NCBI GenBank assembly: GCA_027924645.1
Contig: BSBN01001343.1
Location: 1,674,001 to 1,738,000, forward strand
Length of the DNA stretch: 64,000 bases
Origin: Cunninghamia lanceolata
Lineage: Eukaryota > Streptophyta > Pinopsida > Cupressales > Cupressaceae
Direction: 5' to 3'
Shown one piece after another: positions 22,979 through 34,849 of the stretch (position 1 is its first letter; the number at the start of each line of letters is the position of its first letter). A program made the translations under genes and the position numbers. The notes beneath the pieces were generated by a model. It was not told the origin of the DNA and ran no database searches. It saw nothing but the letters and a program-made list of their open reading frames with translations.

Positions 22979-24090
22979 TGTTGAAATTAAGGAACACTGA
23001 GAGGGGGGGTGAATCAGTGTTCTACAAAACTTATTACTATGTTCCATTACTAATTTACCACATATATTCAAGAGAAAGAAGCATGAACTTAAGAACAAAA
23101 ACAACAAGATCATCACACATGAACACTAAGATTTTTAGGTGGAAACATGGTTAAGGGAAAAACCACAGTGGGGGTTAACCCACAAGATTTTATACTCCAT
23201 TAAAAGTATTACAAATGGGAAGGCACATGCCTTCGGGCACACTACCTAGAGCTCACTGCTCAAAGGAGGCTCACTGCCTACAAGATCAATTACAAAGAGT
23301 TCATTGAAATACTAGAACTGAAGAATAGCATCTAACAATGCAAGATTATAGTTCTGATTAGGCTCAATATACTGACTTCACACACTTCATCTCTCACTAC
23401 CATGTTTCATTGTTCTACCATGATCCAGATCTTAGATCTCTTTGCTTCGCACTTGATGATGCCACACTTCACACCTATCACATCATATTCACACATCCAT
23501 GCCTCAAAATGATTGAACCCATCGATCATATATATCTGCAACATGAAATTTCATCAACTACAGTTGGCCTCAAGAAAACATAGAAACTTTTTCAAGATCA
23601 CTGTTATGTTGGCTAAATCCATGCACATACATCAATACAAACCAAAACCTATGTATTCAAGTCACCACACATGTCAACCAATACCACTGGATCTCATAAA
23701 TTACTCAACCAACCACTTCTCTTAAATCACACAAGGATCAAACACCAAGTCAGCCTGTTCTTCACCGGACTGAACTATCTAACCAAAACCTGATACTCGG
23801 ATGCTTGTAACTTTCAATCCCTTCATCACCAGAGGCTAAAACTTTGGACATAGATAGCCCTGAAATCCCTTAACATTACCTCAGATCCACAGCACAATAT
23901 GATTACCTGTAGATAAATATGGACCAAAATGTTGAACCCTGTCATATGCTCTGTTCCTGTCTATACAGACTTAGACAAATCTACAATCTGACTTTCATTA
24001 TGATCAAATGATACAATGCAGATGTGTAAGATAGATTCAGCTGTCATCAATGACAACACCTGACATGCCTAGCAGTGTCTCTTGCTAACA
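22979..24090 (-). repeat. 5' LTR of the 7.5-kb Sirevirus-like element
   Basis: Plus strand starts TGTTGAAATTAAGG and ends TTGCTAACA. It is followed by the target duplication atttg. On the minus strand the LTR is followed after two bases by tggtataagaga (22976-22965), a decayed initiator-Met primer-binding site (canonical tggtatcagagc). Confidence 0.9.
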
Positions 24091-25208
24091 ATTTGTGAGA
24101 GGTGGAAGAGTTTTTAAAAAACTTATGATCAACCTTTTAAATTTCTAACATAATGAATTATGTTTTTGAATCCCACCTCATATATGAGAATGTAACCACT
24201 ATCAAAGGTTAATAAAGACAATGGGACTAGTCATACATATGCACTAAACACCCTTTGACAAGTCATTTTAAGAGACATGACTTGTATTAGTAGGTCAAAC
24301 AAAAATTAAAACAAAAAGTGCATATACAGGAATGGCAGGTTTTAATATAAAGGAAATTGAACTTAGTTTCTAGGGGCAAATCAACACATAACTAGGTTTG
24401 GGGAATTTTGGATAGAAAAAACAAACAAAATTCAATGATGATCTTATAAAACACCTCGTTAACATCAAACTGACCATGATCTATATTAATATCCTATCAG
24501 TCTTGCATTATCACAATAGCCTTGATGTACCAAACTATTCATGCCAACTATTATACCATCTGTATGAGAGAGCATGAGATCATGTCAACTGTATAGTCAA
24601 GAGAATATAAACATAGAGCATGTTACTATCTTAAACCACACCAAAAACTAATCATATGTTGAAGTCCTAATTCCAATGAACCACCACCAACATGAGGCCA
24701 ACATCAAGTGAAGAAGCATGAAGAACATCATCAACTTCATGTGATGCTATGAACACTCAACAGCCATGAAGATCAAAACTCTTCAGCATCATCGAGTGAA
24801 GATGTAGCAAGGCATCTACCTGGCATCTACTACAACTATGAAGCAACCTGTGCTTGAAACTGAAAGCATCCATTACAAAGGATGATTTTGATGTCTTGCA
24901 ATCAACTGACATATGAATACATGAACCTTTTCCTTAACATCTTGAAACATGATGACAAGAACATCATGCATTATACAAACAATATAAATATGTCTTCTTT
25001 CCCTGAATGATCTCTGCATTGAAACCAAGTGGACAACCTATGAACAACACAACTGCATCAACCATCTTGAAACATCAAATGAGATAAACACTTCCTACAT
25101 TTCATAAACCATCTGCATCTCCACATTTACAAATCAAACCTAAGAACATAACATCTTTTGGCATCAATGAAAATCAATCTCCATCATACCCATAGGTTGT
25201 TAGACTAT

Positions 25209-25842
25209 GCGATTGACCTTTTGGAAAGTGATATTAGGCTTAGTTTGATTTGATGTAGGTGAGGTGACACTGGTGTGGAATTTATATAATTGAATGGAAT
25301 GGAACTATAATGACGAACGAGATTCCTAGTAGATTTAACCCAACATATGTGGTAGGTTGTGTAGTTGTGGTGAGAATAGTAGAAGTATATATAGGAATAG
25401 GGAGTGTTGATATGGGTGCTGACACTTGTCCCTATTTGATTAGAAGAAGTGAAATTAGTGACAATTTTAGCACAACTAGATGCAGATAGAATGTTGTTAT
25501 GTACTATGTATGAGAAAGGACACACAAGAATTCCAATCCTTCTTGACCTTCAAGAAAAAGACTTCTTAGACTCTCAACAATAGGGATGACCTCTTTAGCT
25601 ATATGTTCTAAGCTTACAAATTGCTAAAAGTTAGCCAACTTAGTGCCTAATATCTAAATTTGAGCTTCAAGAACATGAGCCAAAAGGTCATCAATGTTGA
25701 TGGATTCATGAAAAGTTGATTCTTCTAGCATATGTGAAGAAGGGATATCAGGAAGAAGTGATTGACCTTCTTGTGTGATGAGACTAGGGAGTTAGGGTTT
25801 CGATGTGTTGTTATCATCATTATTTTAAGCATTAGAACCCAT
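25209..25842 (-). pseudogene. Ty3/gypsy gag remnant, N-terminal portion
   Basis: The minus strand reads from an ATG at 25842 (MGSNA-stop-NNDDNN), through EESTFHESINIDDLLAHVLEAQ and a shifted frame ending near 25209. Its continuation (NRLALYIHTESQPSSPFDP) lies at 15062 on the same strand, and the two halves are separated by nested insertions. Several stops make it non-functional. The 5' LTR and primer-binding site of this element were not found between 25843 and 26700. Confidence 0.55.
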
Positions 25843-26738
25843 AATTTGAAGACTTCTTAGCACAAGAGTGTTTGAATTAGGGAACTAGGTCACAAAACTC
25901 ATAATTGTTTACAAGATTTAGTGACACACAAGATGCACACAAAGAAGAGATGAATGAGGTGACGAAAGAAGAGTTTGACTTGTTTAAATGATGCAATGTT
26001 TTGCAATTTTGATCAAATCAAAACACATATAATGAAATAGTAAATTCTTAATCAAATTTAGCTCTACTCAAATAAAATTAGATATCATCAATAATCATCT
26101 TCAAATCAAACCCTAATTTCAATGATTTTTGCAAAATGTATTAATACAAAAAAATTGTTCTTCTTTTCAAATTTCAAAGCAAGGTGACATTATGTTATAC
26201 GAGAGAAATGTAAAATCAGATTTCAAATGCAAATGTCATCATCAAAATCTGAAACAAGATATGAATCACAAACCCTAGATTTGACAAAAACTAGGTTTTC
26301 CTAAAAATGCAACTTTTTCTTAACACACCCTAGTAATGAATACTTTCAAATGCAAGATAAAGCACTAGGAAATGACTAATGAATGAAATACCAATTTGAT
26401 TTGATGCAAAAATCAGAAATGTAAATCCCTTTATGATGATCCAAAACTTATGCAATGAAAACAATGCAAAAAGTATGCTTTTTTCTAACCCTAAAATGCT
26501 TGATTTTTACTTTTCAATGAAAATATGCAAGAAATTCTTTTATTTAGATACAAATATGATATGCAACAAAAAAAAATGAATTTAATCATGCCATACGGAT
26601 CTAAAACAAATCATTAATCTCCAAACCCTAGGTCCAAGACTAGCTAGTTTTCTAACAATGAAGGTTTTCTAAACCCTAATTTTGATAGAATTATATATAT
26701 ATATGTGTGTGTGTGTGTTACATACATATAAATATATA
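25843..26738. other. AT-rich non-coding DNA
   Basis: No gene, LTR boundary or repeat array is evident. It may hold the leader or LTR of the gypsy remnant next to it, but no terminal motif or second copy is visible in the window. Confidence 0.4.
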
Positions 26739-26920
<182 letters not shown>

Positions 26921-28304
26921 ATCATTTATATCTGTCAAAAAATAACCAAACGACAACAATCATTATATATCAAAAGGTAATACAATTAATAGTTTTGGTG
27001 TATAAGGAAGGGTTCAGCTGAGTTGTGGCAGGCTCAGCTTAGTCGATGCCTAGCCATAGGTTGCCAGCCATGGGAGGTGTGGAAGCTCCACAGCTTCCAT
27101 AAAGCCTTGGGGCTTAACACAAAAAAATCAACACTATCTCTTTTTTTTATATTCTAGTTTATAAAATGAAACAATAAACCATGATATTAACAATAGGTAT
27201 AAAATTTACTTCTATGTAGAACAACACTATTCTTAACAACAATTGAATTGTTACAAAGATATCAAAAATTACACAAACAATTATAGTATAATTTCCCAAT
27301 GATTGTTCATAATTAAAACATATTTTGTATGCCAAATCCAAATAGAGTTCTGCTAAACAAAGAGGTATTTTCCAACCTCTAAGCAGAGAATTAAATAGAG
27401 ATAGACATATTAAATTCTCTCTTTTATACAAACAAATTTAATTGAGAATCTTCCTTTACAATAAAATTGTCAATGAACCAAATACATGATGGATTAAATT
27501 TTACATCTATACAGAGCATACAAGCTCAACCAATTCCATCTCTTGGCTAGAAACACAAACCTTTAGCCAAATGAATAGATCATTCCTGCTCTCCACCCAA
27601 CCATAAGGCTTGTTTTATAAACCCTCCCCCATGTGGGAGGCATTCTCAATAACCAACATTGCAACTACTTCAAACAAAATGCATATTAAAACACACAGCA
27701 AATATAAAATTCCTAATTGGATGACTCACACACAAAGAATCCTTTCCAAATTCTTCAAAGGGGGGAGAGGGGATTCTCATCCCTCTTAGGGAATACCAAC
27801 ATATCAGAGTAACAAAATACAATTCCTCCTAAAAAAATCACAACCATAGCCACCATCTCCTTATGCCTCCAAACCCTCACACCACAACATACCCACAACA
27901 CCACAACCCCTCCATCCATGCCACAACACACCCACAACACCACAACCCTTTCATCCATGCCACAACACAACCACAACACCACAACCCTTCCATCCATGCC
28001 ACAGTACAACCAAAACACCACAACCATCCCATCCACCATCATGCACAATGCCTATCAAATTTCCCCAAGATAGGCTACACACCTCTCTCAAATCCACACA
28101 AGGGAGGCTCTCACCCCTCAGGGGAGATCTACTCTCTATACCACCCCAAACCCAAACAACACAAAACCATAAATAGTAAACAATTTCTAGATTCAACAAT
28201 TTCTTCTGTATAGACAAATTTCATACAAAACAATGAAAAAATCACAAAATGTACTGGTTGTCCAAGTTAGGAGTAGCCCAAAATATGGGATCCAAATCAA
28301 CAAC
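26921..28304. other. Intergenic DNA with a small hairpin
   Basis: No gene recognised outside the minisatellite listed separately. A perfect 8-bp hairpin, tggaagct-ccac-agcttcca, lies near 27080-27100 in a GC-richer patch (27000-27120). A short C/G-rich phrase near 27760-27800 is echoed near 28105-28125. Confidence 0.5.
27874..28035. repeat. 39-bp minisatellite
   Basis: Repeats of ccatccatgccacaacac plus caccacaaccc begin at 27913, 27952 and 27991, with degenerate copies on each side. The unit is 39 bp, a multiple of three, so both strands show open frames with 13-residue periodicity (plus: PQHHNPSIHATT; minus: Val/Leu/Trp-rich). I consider these frames by-products of the repeat rather than genes. 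Confidence 0.9.
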
Positions 28305-28827
28305 TAATGCAACACACAACATACACTCAACATAATTGTGCCATTAAACATGAGAGACAAAAATTTGGAAGCTGAAACATAACAAAACTTCTATTCATCA
28401 ACTCTGCCCCTACAATGAGAGAAAACTCTCTTATATCTAAGAAAACAAAAAAAAAAAAAAAATTACCTTTTTTGGCAGATTTCGACAATTATCAAATTTT
28501 GCCATTTTAGGTAATTTTATAATCATATCTTGAGAATCCAGTTTTTTCCCAAAAAGCTCATAAAGCTAAGGTAGGATGAAAAACCAACTAACATCCTAAA
28601 TTCGAAACATGAGTTTCGAGTTATTAAAAAAAGCAACTTTTAAAAAACTAGAAAAAAACACTAATTTGCCATTTTGAGGGCCAAGATGAAAAAGTGCCAA
28701 GATGAGGTCCAACCAACTAGGGTTGGTTGGGAAACTACTGGCCACCTCATAACGCATCCACCTATAAAATTTTGTAGAAAACCCACATCCGAGTCAAAAG
28801 TTATGACCTCCAGAAGTCCCTGCATCA
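28305..28827 (-). repeat. 3' LTR of the chromovirus at 28-34 kb
   Basis: Pairs with 33435-33973. It lacks a 17-bp segment present in the partner after ccaagatgaaa (near 28684), a deletion flanked by gaaa microhomology. The outer edge reads TAATGCAAC where the partner reads TGATGCAGC. The minus-strand polypurine tract is accagaggagaa, at 28839-28828. Confidence 0.93.
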
Positions 28828-30326
28828 TTCTCCTCTGGTTGAAAAGAACGCAGCTCCTGCAAGTGAGTGTCTTCAAACTGCTGCCATTTGATGGGATCTA
28901 ACCTCTGCACTTCCCACTCTATAATCCATGTGCTATCTGTTGGTGGCAATCCTTCCCACTATACTAAATACTTGTTGTAACGCCCTTGCTGAGTGTAGAT
29001 AGTGTTCTTATCAAGAATCTGTGCAATCTTTTCCTTCTTCTTATGGGGAATGTGGTTGTGCCATGGCACCTCTGGTTGACTATCTTCAACATCATCCTCA
29101 CCATGGAATGCATATAAATCAGAAATATTAAACACGGGAGAAATAGTGAGATCATCTGGTAAACTGACCTCATATGCATTATCATTGATCTTCTTTGTAA
29201 TTCTGCAAGGACCAATTTTCTTGTACTTCAACTTGTGATATGTTCTAGTAGGAAATTGCTCTTTTTGCAAATATACCATCACTAAGTCACCTTCACTGAA
29301 TGTTTGATGTCACCAACTAGTATCCACTGAATTCCTATATCTCTCATTACTGTCCTGCAACTTCTATCTCACTTCTTGCTGCAACTGTTGAAGGTGTTCT
29401 CCAAATGCTTCCCCATCATCACTGACCTGATCTTTCATTGGTAGCTGTACCAAATCTAGAACACCCTAAGGATTCCTGCCATACACAATCTAGAAAGAGG
29501 ACTTTCCTATTGATTGGTTAACAGAACTATTATAGGCAAATTCAGCCTGGGGTAATGCCAAATCCCATTGTTTTGGCTTTTCTCCAACAATACACCTCAA
29601 CAAATTTCCCAAACTCTGATTAACTACCTCTGTTTGCCCATCTGTTTGAGGATGATAGGCACTACTAAACTGTAACTGGGTCCCCATCTTCTTCCATAAA
29701 GTCCTCCAGAAATGACTAAGGAATTTGATATCCCTGTCAGAGGTAATAGTCTTTGGAACACCATGTAGTCTAACAACTTCTGAAAAAAATAACTCTGCTA
29801 CCCTCGTTGCATCATTAGTTTTCTTACAGGCAATAAAATGAACCATCTTGGAGAACCTATCAACAACTACAAAAATGGAATCATTACCTCGTTGAGTATG
29901 TGGAAGTCCCAACACAAAGTCCATGCTCAAATCTATCCATGGTGCAGCTGGTACTGGTAAGGGCATATACAATCCTGTATTCTGTGAATGTCCCTTAGCC
30001 ACTTGGCAGATTCTACACCTTGTTACATACTTAGTTATATCCCTTTTCATCTTTGGCCAGTAATATTTATCTTCTATCAAGGCTATTATCTTGTCCTTGC
30101 CAAAATGTCCAGCCAACCCACTACTATGAAATTCTCTGATAATGTTGTCCCTCATAGAGCCAGCCGGTATGCATAGTTGTTTTCCTTTAAATAGATACCC
30201 ATCTTGCATAAAATATTCACCCCTAAAGTGATCCAAGTTACCAGATATTGGTGCCTTCAATTGTTCCACAACCTCCCAAAAATCATCATCAGACTCATAC
30301 AAATTTTTGATGGCAATGAAAACCAA
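28794..30326 (-). pseudogene. Chromovirus integrase and chromodomain region
   Basis: 30326-29490 encodes the HHCC zinc-binding region ([12 protein letters not shown]...CRICQ) and the integrase core with its acidic triad ([26 protein letters not shown]). After breaks to 29282 comes the GPF-like segment (KIGPCRITKKINDNAYEVSLP) and then a chromodomain-like tail: KIAQILDKNTIY..YLV-stop-WEGLP..STWIIEWEVQ near 29020-28920. Chromodomains can tether integration to modified chromatin. The frame then continues through the polypurine tract and ends at a TGA at 28794-28796, 32 bases inside the 3' LTR. Confidence 0.85.
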
Positions 30327-32391
30327 TCACCTCAGCTTCCATTGTGGTCAAAAGTGCAACACGCCTACTTAACGCATCTACAACTTGATTTTGTTTTCCA
30401 GACTTATGCTTCAACACAAAGTTGTAACCCTGCAAGAAAGAGACCCACTTGGCATGCCTACTATTCAACTTTTTCTGTGTGTTCAAGTATCTCAGTGCAA
30501 TATGATCTGTAAACAATACAAACTCCTGGGGAACTAGATAATGTCTCCAATGCCTCAATGCTTGAACAATTGCATAAAATTCCAAATCATAAGTAGAATA
30601 ATTCTTTCTCACTGCATTCGGCTTTTGACTAAAGAAAGCTATAGGTTTTCTAGCTTGGCTAAGCACAGCACCTATTCCCACATGGGAGGCATCACATTCT
30701 ACTTCAAATACTTTATCAAAATTTGGCAATGCAAGTATAGGTGCTTCTATTACCTTTTTCTTCAAGTACTTAAAGCTCTCCTCAGCATCCTTGGGCCATA
30801 CAAACTCCCTCCCTTTGGTACAATCTGTTATAGGAGCTACAATACTACTGAAATTTCGAATGAACTTTCAATAGAAAGTGCCAAGCCATAAAAAACTTTT
30901 TACCGCTATGATGCTACTTGGACTAGGCCATTCTAGAATTGCCCTGACATTTTCTGGATCCATTCTGACACCATCTTTAGAAATGACAAAGCCTAAAAAA
31001 ACCAAACTGTCCTGCATGAACCTACACTTTTTCAAATTGGCATAGAGCTCCTCCTTCCTTAACACACCAAAGATGATCCTCAAGTGTTGTAGGTGCTCTT
31101 CTTTGCTGTTACTAAATACCAAAATATCATCAAAACAAACTACCACAAACTTACCAATGTAAGGGCATAGTATAGTGTTCATCAATCTCATAAATGTGCT
31201 AGGTGCATTTGATAACCCGAATGGCAGAACCATCCACTCATATAATCCATCTCCAGTCTTAAAAGTTGTCTTCCACTCATCCCCTTCTCGAATCTGGATT
31301 TGGTGGTAGCCACTTCGTAGGTCGATCTTGCTGAAATATTTAGCCCCTGCAAGGACATCCATCATGTCCTCCATACGAGGTATAGGAAACCGATACTTGA
31401 TGGTAATCTTATTAATTGCTCTGCTATCAGTGCACATCCTCCATGTTCCATCTTTTTTGGGGGTTAACAATGCAGGTACAGCACATGGGCTCATGCTCTC
31501 TCTCACCACACCTTTACTTAGGAGTTCTGAAACTTGCTTATTCATCTCTGCATGTTGTGTTGGATTCATCCTATAAGCTGCTTGGTTGGGTAGAGTTGCT
31601 CCTAGAATCAAATCAATATGATGCTGAATATCTCTCTTTGGCAGTAGACCATCAGGCAATTCATTAGGTAAAACATCAACAAATTCTTTCAATAGCTCGG
31701 CTACTTCTGGGGGAACTAAAATGTCTTCTTCTTCACCTTTTTTCACTACTAATGCATAGCAATACCCTGTCACCTTCATTTCTTTAACAAGATCTCTTTC
31801 AGACAACATGGTCTCACCTTTTCCTTCATCCTTGAGAGGTAATAAAATCACCTTAGCGCCATCTTTCCAAAAGGTGTATGTGTTTTTCTCTCCATCATGC
31901 ATAACTTTTCTATCATACTGCCATGGCCTTCCCAATAACACATGATAGGCATCCATTGGGACAACATCACACCATATCTCATCCTGATAGATCTTCCCTA
32001 TGCTAAACTTAATTAGGCATCTTTTATCAACAATGACTTCATTTCCCTTTTTAAACCATGCAATGCGATACAGATGAGGATGTTTTTCATAGTGTAAATT
32101 CAATTTGTCTACCATTTCTTTAGAAACCATATTTTCACAACTACCTCCATCAACAATGACTTGACATACCTTGCCACCCGAAGTGCGTCTGGTTCTGAAG
32201 ATATTGGTTCAAAGCCATGACCCATCAGAGCTTTTGGCTTGTGTTTTCTCCTTCTCTGGAATCACCATTGCTTTTCTCATTATGAGACTTTCTCCCACAT
32301 CTGGTGGAACCTCCAATTCTATCCCTTCCACTTCATGCAGCATTTGAATCATGTTCACCCTAGGTTGTCCTCCTTGATTTCTTTCTTGCAT
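30295..32391 (-). pseudogene. Chromovirus protease, reverse transcriptase and RNase H
   Basis: Zinc knuckle CFRCGEEGHREFEC sits just upstream near 32440. The protease active site reads IVDGGSCENMV (DGG rather than DSG, as in many plant chromoviruses), then LLGRPWQYDR. The RT has SPKKDGTWRMC-type motifs, YHQIQI, MPFGL-type LPFGLSNAP and the catalytic VCFDDILVFS. RNase H has ECDASHVGIGAVL, the FYAIVQAL helix, TDH and VVDALSRR. In-frame stops (mostly TGA, expected from CGA decay) and a frameshift near 30300 break it. Confidence 0.92.
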
Positions 32392-32664
32392 GTTATAATT
32401 GGAGCATTCAAATTCCCTATGACCTTCTTCTCCACATCTGAAACAAGTGAAAGGCCTTCTCTAGTTTTCCCGTCCTCTACTGCTACCATAACCTCTACCT
32501 CTTTGAAATCCCCTACCTCGTTCTTGATTCGGAGGATCTTGCCGAGTGTCTACTTATTTTTCCAAACCATGGGATGACTCTCCCCTGCCATAATTTGAAC
32601 CTCCTCGAAATGGGGTTGATGTACCCCTTCTTCCTCCTCTATTCCTTTGATGGTACTGTCTATT

Positions 32665-33456
32665 TTATTTTTCTTCAGCATTTAGAGCCAATTGGTAAGC
32701 CTCTTCCATATTGTTGAGTCGATGCATGCTCAATTCATCTTGACTAGAAAATTTCAGGCCATTCACATATCTAGCAGCCATTTGTTCATCAATTTCTTGA
32801 GGCTCTATATGTATAGATAGTGTATAAAACTCATTTGTATAATCTTGCATAGAAGAGAGGTTCTGCTTTAAATTTTGAAACCTACAAAAAAGGGTTTGCA
32901 CATAATCTATGGGCAAAAATTTTTCTCTCAACTTCTTTTCCATTTTATTCCATGTCCTGATCTTATCCTTGCCTTTCCTTGTTCATTCCTTTTGAAGATG
33001 ACCCCACCAAATCATTGCATGACCCTTTAATTTGGTGCATGCGAATTTTTCCTTCTTCTCCTCTGTCATGGATTTCCATTTAAAAAATTTTCTCATGCCA
33101 TTCAACCAGTCTATCAACTCCTCTTGTTTAAGACTACCTGCATAATCTGAAACATCTACCTTGATCCCTCCATTTTTTCCTTCTAAGGCCTTGAGCATCC
33201 TCTCTTCAAAACTCATGCCTTCTAATTCTTCTTCTTCATGTTCTATGTCTTGATTTGCACCTCCTTGACCTGTCTCTTCATCAGATTCGTCTCCTCCTCT
33301 ACCCAGTCTTTGGGTTTCCATCTGTGTTGTAAGTTCTACTATTTGCCTTTGTAGATTTTGTATTTCTCTATGCATCTGGGCAAGACTGCCTCTTCCTCTT
33401 CCTCTCCCAGCCATCTTCCTGCTCTGATACCAAATGATGCAGCACACAACATACAC
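32665..33456 (-). pseudogene. Chromovirus gag
   Basis: Begins in the leader just 3' of the primer-binding site; the protein start is probably MAGRGRGRGSLAQMH at about 33414. An acidic stretch follows, then the capsid signature WLNGMRKFFKWK..EKFACTKLKGHAMIWWGHLQ and, after one TGA, MEKKLREKFLPIDYVQTLFCRFQNLKQ, which is characteristic of plant gypsy gag. The C-terminal Arg/Gly-rich region (32660-32470) carries further stops before the zinc knuckle. Confidence 0.88.
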
Positions 33457-33973
33457 TCAATAGAATTGTGCCATTAAACATGAGAGACAAAAATTTGGAA
33501 GCTGAAACATAACAAAACTTCTATTCATCAACTCTGCCCCTACAATGAGAGAAAACTCTCTTATATCTAAGAAAACAAAAAAAAACAAAAAAATACCTTT
33601 TTTGGCAGATTTTGACAATTGTCAGATTTTGCCATTTTAGGTAATTTTACAATCATCTCTTGAGAATCCAATTTTTTCCCAAAAATCTCATAAAGCTAAG
33701 GTAGGATGAAAAACCAACTAACATCCTAAATTTGAAACATGAGTTTCGAGTTATTAAAAAAAGCAACTTTTAAAAAACTAGAAAAAAACACTAATTTGCC
33801 ATTTTGAGGGCCAAGATGAAAGTTTCAAGCCTTGAAAAAGTGCCAAGACGAGGTCCAACCGACTAGGGTGGGTTGGGAAACCACTGGCCACCTCATAACG
33901 CATCCACTTGTAAAATTTCGTAGAAAACCCACATCCGAGTCAAAAGTTATGAGCTCCGGAAGTCCCTGCATCA
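33435..33973 (-). repeat. 5' LTR of the chromovirus at 28-34 kb
   Basis: Plus-strand start TGATGCAGCAC, end CTGCATCA, then target duplication acaac. It contains the 17-bp segment missing from the 3' LTR. Confidence 0.93.
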
Positions 33974-33978
33974 ACAAC

Positions 33979-34765
33979 AAAACCCTCTCAAAATAGAAAT
34001 TTCAGCTCCTTCATACCCTCCTTCATCCACAATTCTTCTTCAATGAAATGCAAACTCCATACTTCTTCTCAGCCAAAAGAGAGAGAAAAACCATTCACAT
34101 ACCCATCTCTCAAAAGAATGAAATCCAAATAAAAATAAATATCCTAACTCCTCACTTCCAACTTCCCAAATGGAAGTTTAAAAGAAACAAAAAATATTTT
34201 AATCTTCCTCAACTCAAAAATCAAACACAGCATAAAATAAATATAAATGAATAAAACTCATTTAACCCCACAACACCACCACAAACTAAAAATAAAAAAA
34301 ATCTGCAACATAATTAATTAAATCAAAAATATAAGATAATTAACCCAACTAACTCCCGACACACAACAAACTACCTTTTTACCCTTTATAGGTTAGGCAT
34401 GACTAAAAAAAATCAAATAAAAATAGGTATCTTGTGAATGTCTCCGAACTAAAAGGATTTGGGTTGCCCACCTGCAAAATTCAAATTCGAACATTAGTAT
34501 ATCATGGAATAGATAGCCGAAGCAATGTATAAATAAATATTTAATTTCTAGAATTTCTATGAATAAAAGAATAATTTATTAAATTTCATAATTAATAAAG
34601 ACAACATTCATTTTTGTGAAATTAACATTTAAATACACAATCATATAAATCACATAATTAAAGGCATTTAATTAAATTAAATCATCTAGTACTAACTATA
34701 TCCCAAAATAATGTCCACACACATAAATTATATATGTGTGTGTGTGTGTATACACACACAGAGAT

Positions 34766-34798
<33 letters not shown>

Positions 34799-34849
34799 CA
34801 TCAATATCCATGATCCTGTGAGGACAGTATAAACCATATACACACAATA
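33979..34849. other. AT-rich intergenic DNA with a (TG/CA)-(TA) microsatellite
   Basis: No gene recognised. A compound microsatellite of (tg)n, (ca)n and (ta)n occupies about 34727-34799 and abuts the truncated gag remnant that follows. Confidence 0.7.

Larger units (their letters stand above)
16555..24090 (-). mobile_element. Non-autonomous Sirevirus-like LTR element with a large extra ORF
   Basis: A 7536-bp insertion with LTRs of 1128 and 1112 bp and a perfect 5-bp target duplication atttg (16550-16554 and 24091-24095). Transcription is on the minus strand: the primer-binding site tggtataagaga follows the LTR at 22979, and polypurine tracts precede the LTR at 17682. The LTR motif caccgga, PBS context attggtat, several polypurine tracts and tandem zinc knuckles recall Sireviruses (Copia). 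Protease, integrase, RT and RNase H are all absent. The interior encodes a gag remnant and then one large ORF. It would need a helper element to move. Confidence 0.85.
15063..25208. mobile_element. LTR-like insertion in gypsy gag, itself split by a younger element
   Basis: Outer parts 15063-16549 and 24096-25208 separate two halves of one gypsy gag. The left edge has gaacaacactgagaggggg and the right edge ends ggttgttaga, giving TCTA(GA)ACAAC / GTTGTTAGA inverted ends. Flanks ctattcga (left) and ctatgcga (right) match at 7 of 8 bases and may be the target duplication. The gaggggggg-tgaatcagtgtt phrase is shared with the LTRs of the inner element, so this is probably a solo LTR of a related family. 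A 38-bp tandem duplication lies at 15354-15429. The boundaries are approximate. Confidence 0.5.
28305..33973 (-). mobile_element. Decayed but complete Ty3/gypsy chromovirus
   Basis: A 5.7-kb element with LTRs of 523 and 539 bp (terminal inverted repeat TGATGCAG/CTGCATCA) and a perfect target duplication acaac (28300-28304 and 33974-33978). The primer-binding site tggtatcagagc lies at 33433-33422 on the minus strand. Gag, protease, RT, RNase H, integrase and a chromodomain-like tail follow in gypsy order. Several stops and a frameshift mark it as inactive. Confidence 0.95.

Noticed and set aside
27874..28035. CRISPR-like array
   Set aside because: Repeats are contiguous without unique spacers, and the DNA is a plant nuclear genome.
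27755..28217. His/Pro-rich and Val/Trp-rich proteins on opposite strands
   Set aside because: The 39-bp repeat keeps all frames open; there is no start context or homologue to support a gene.
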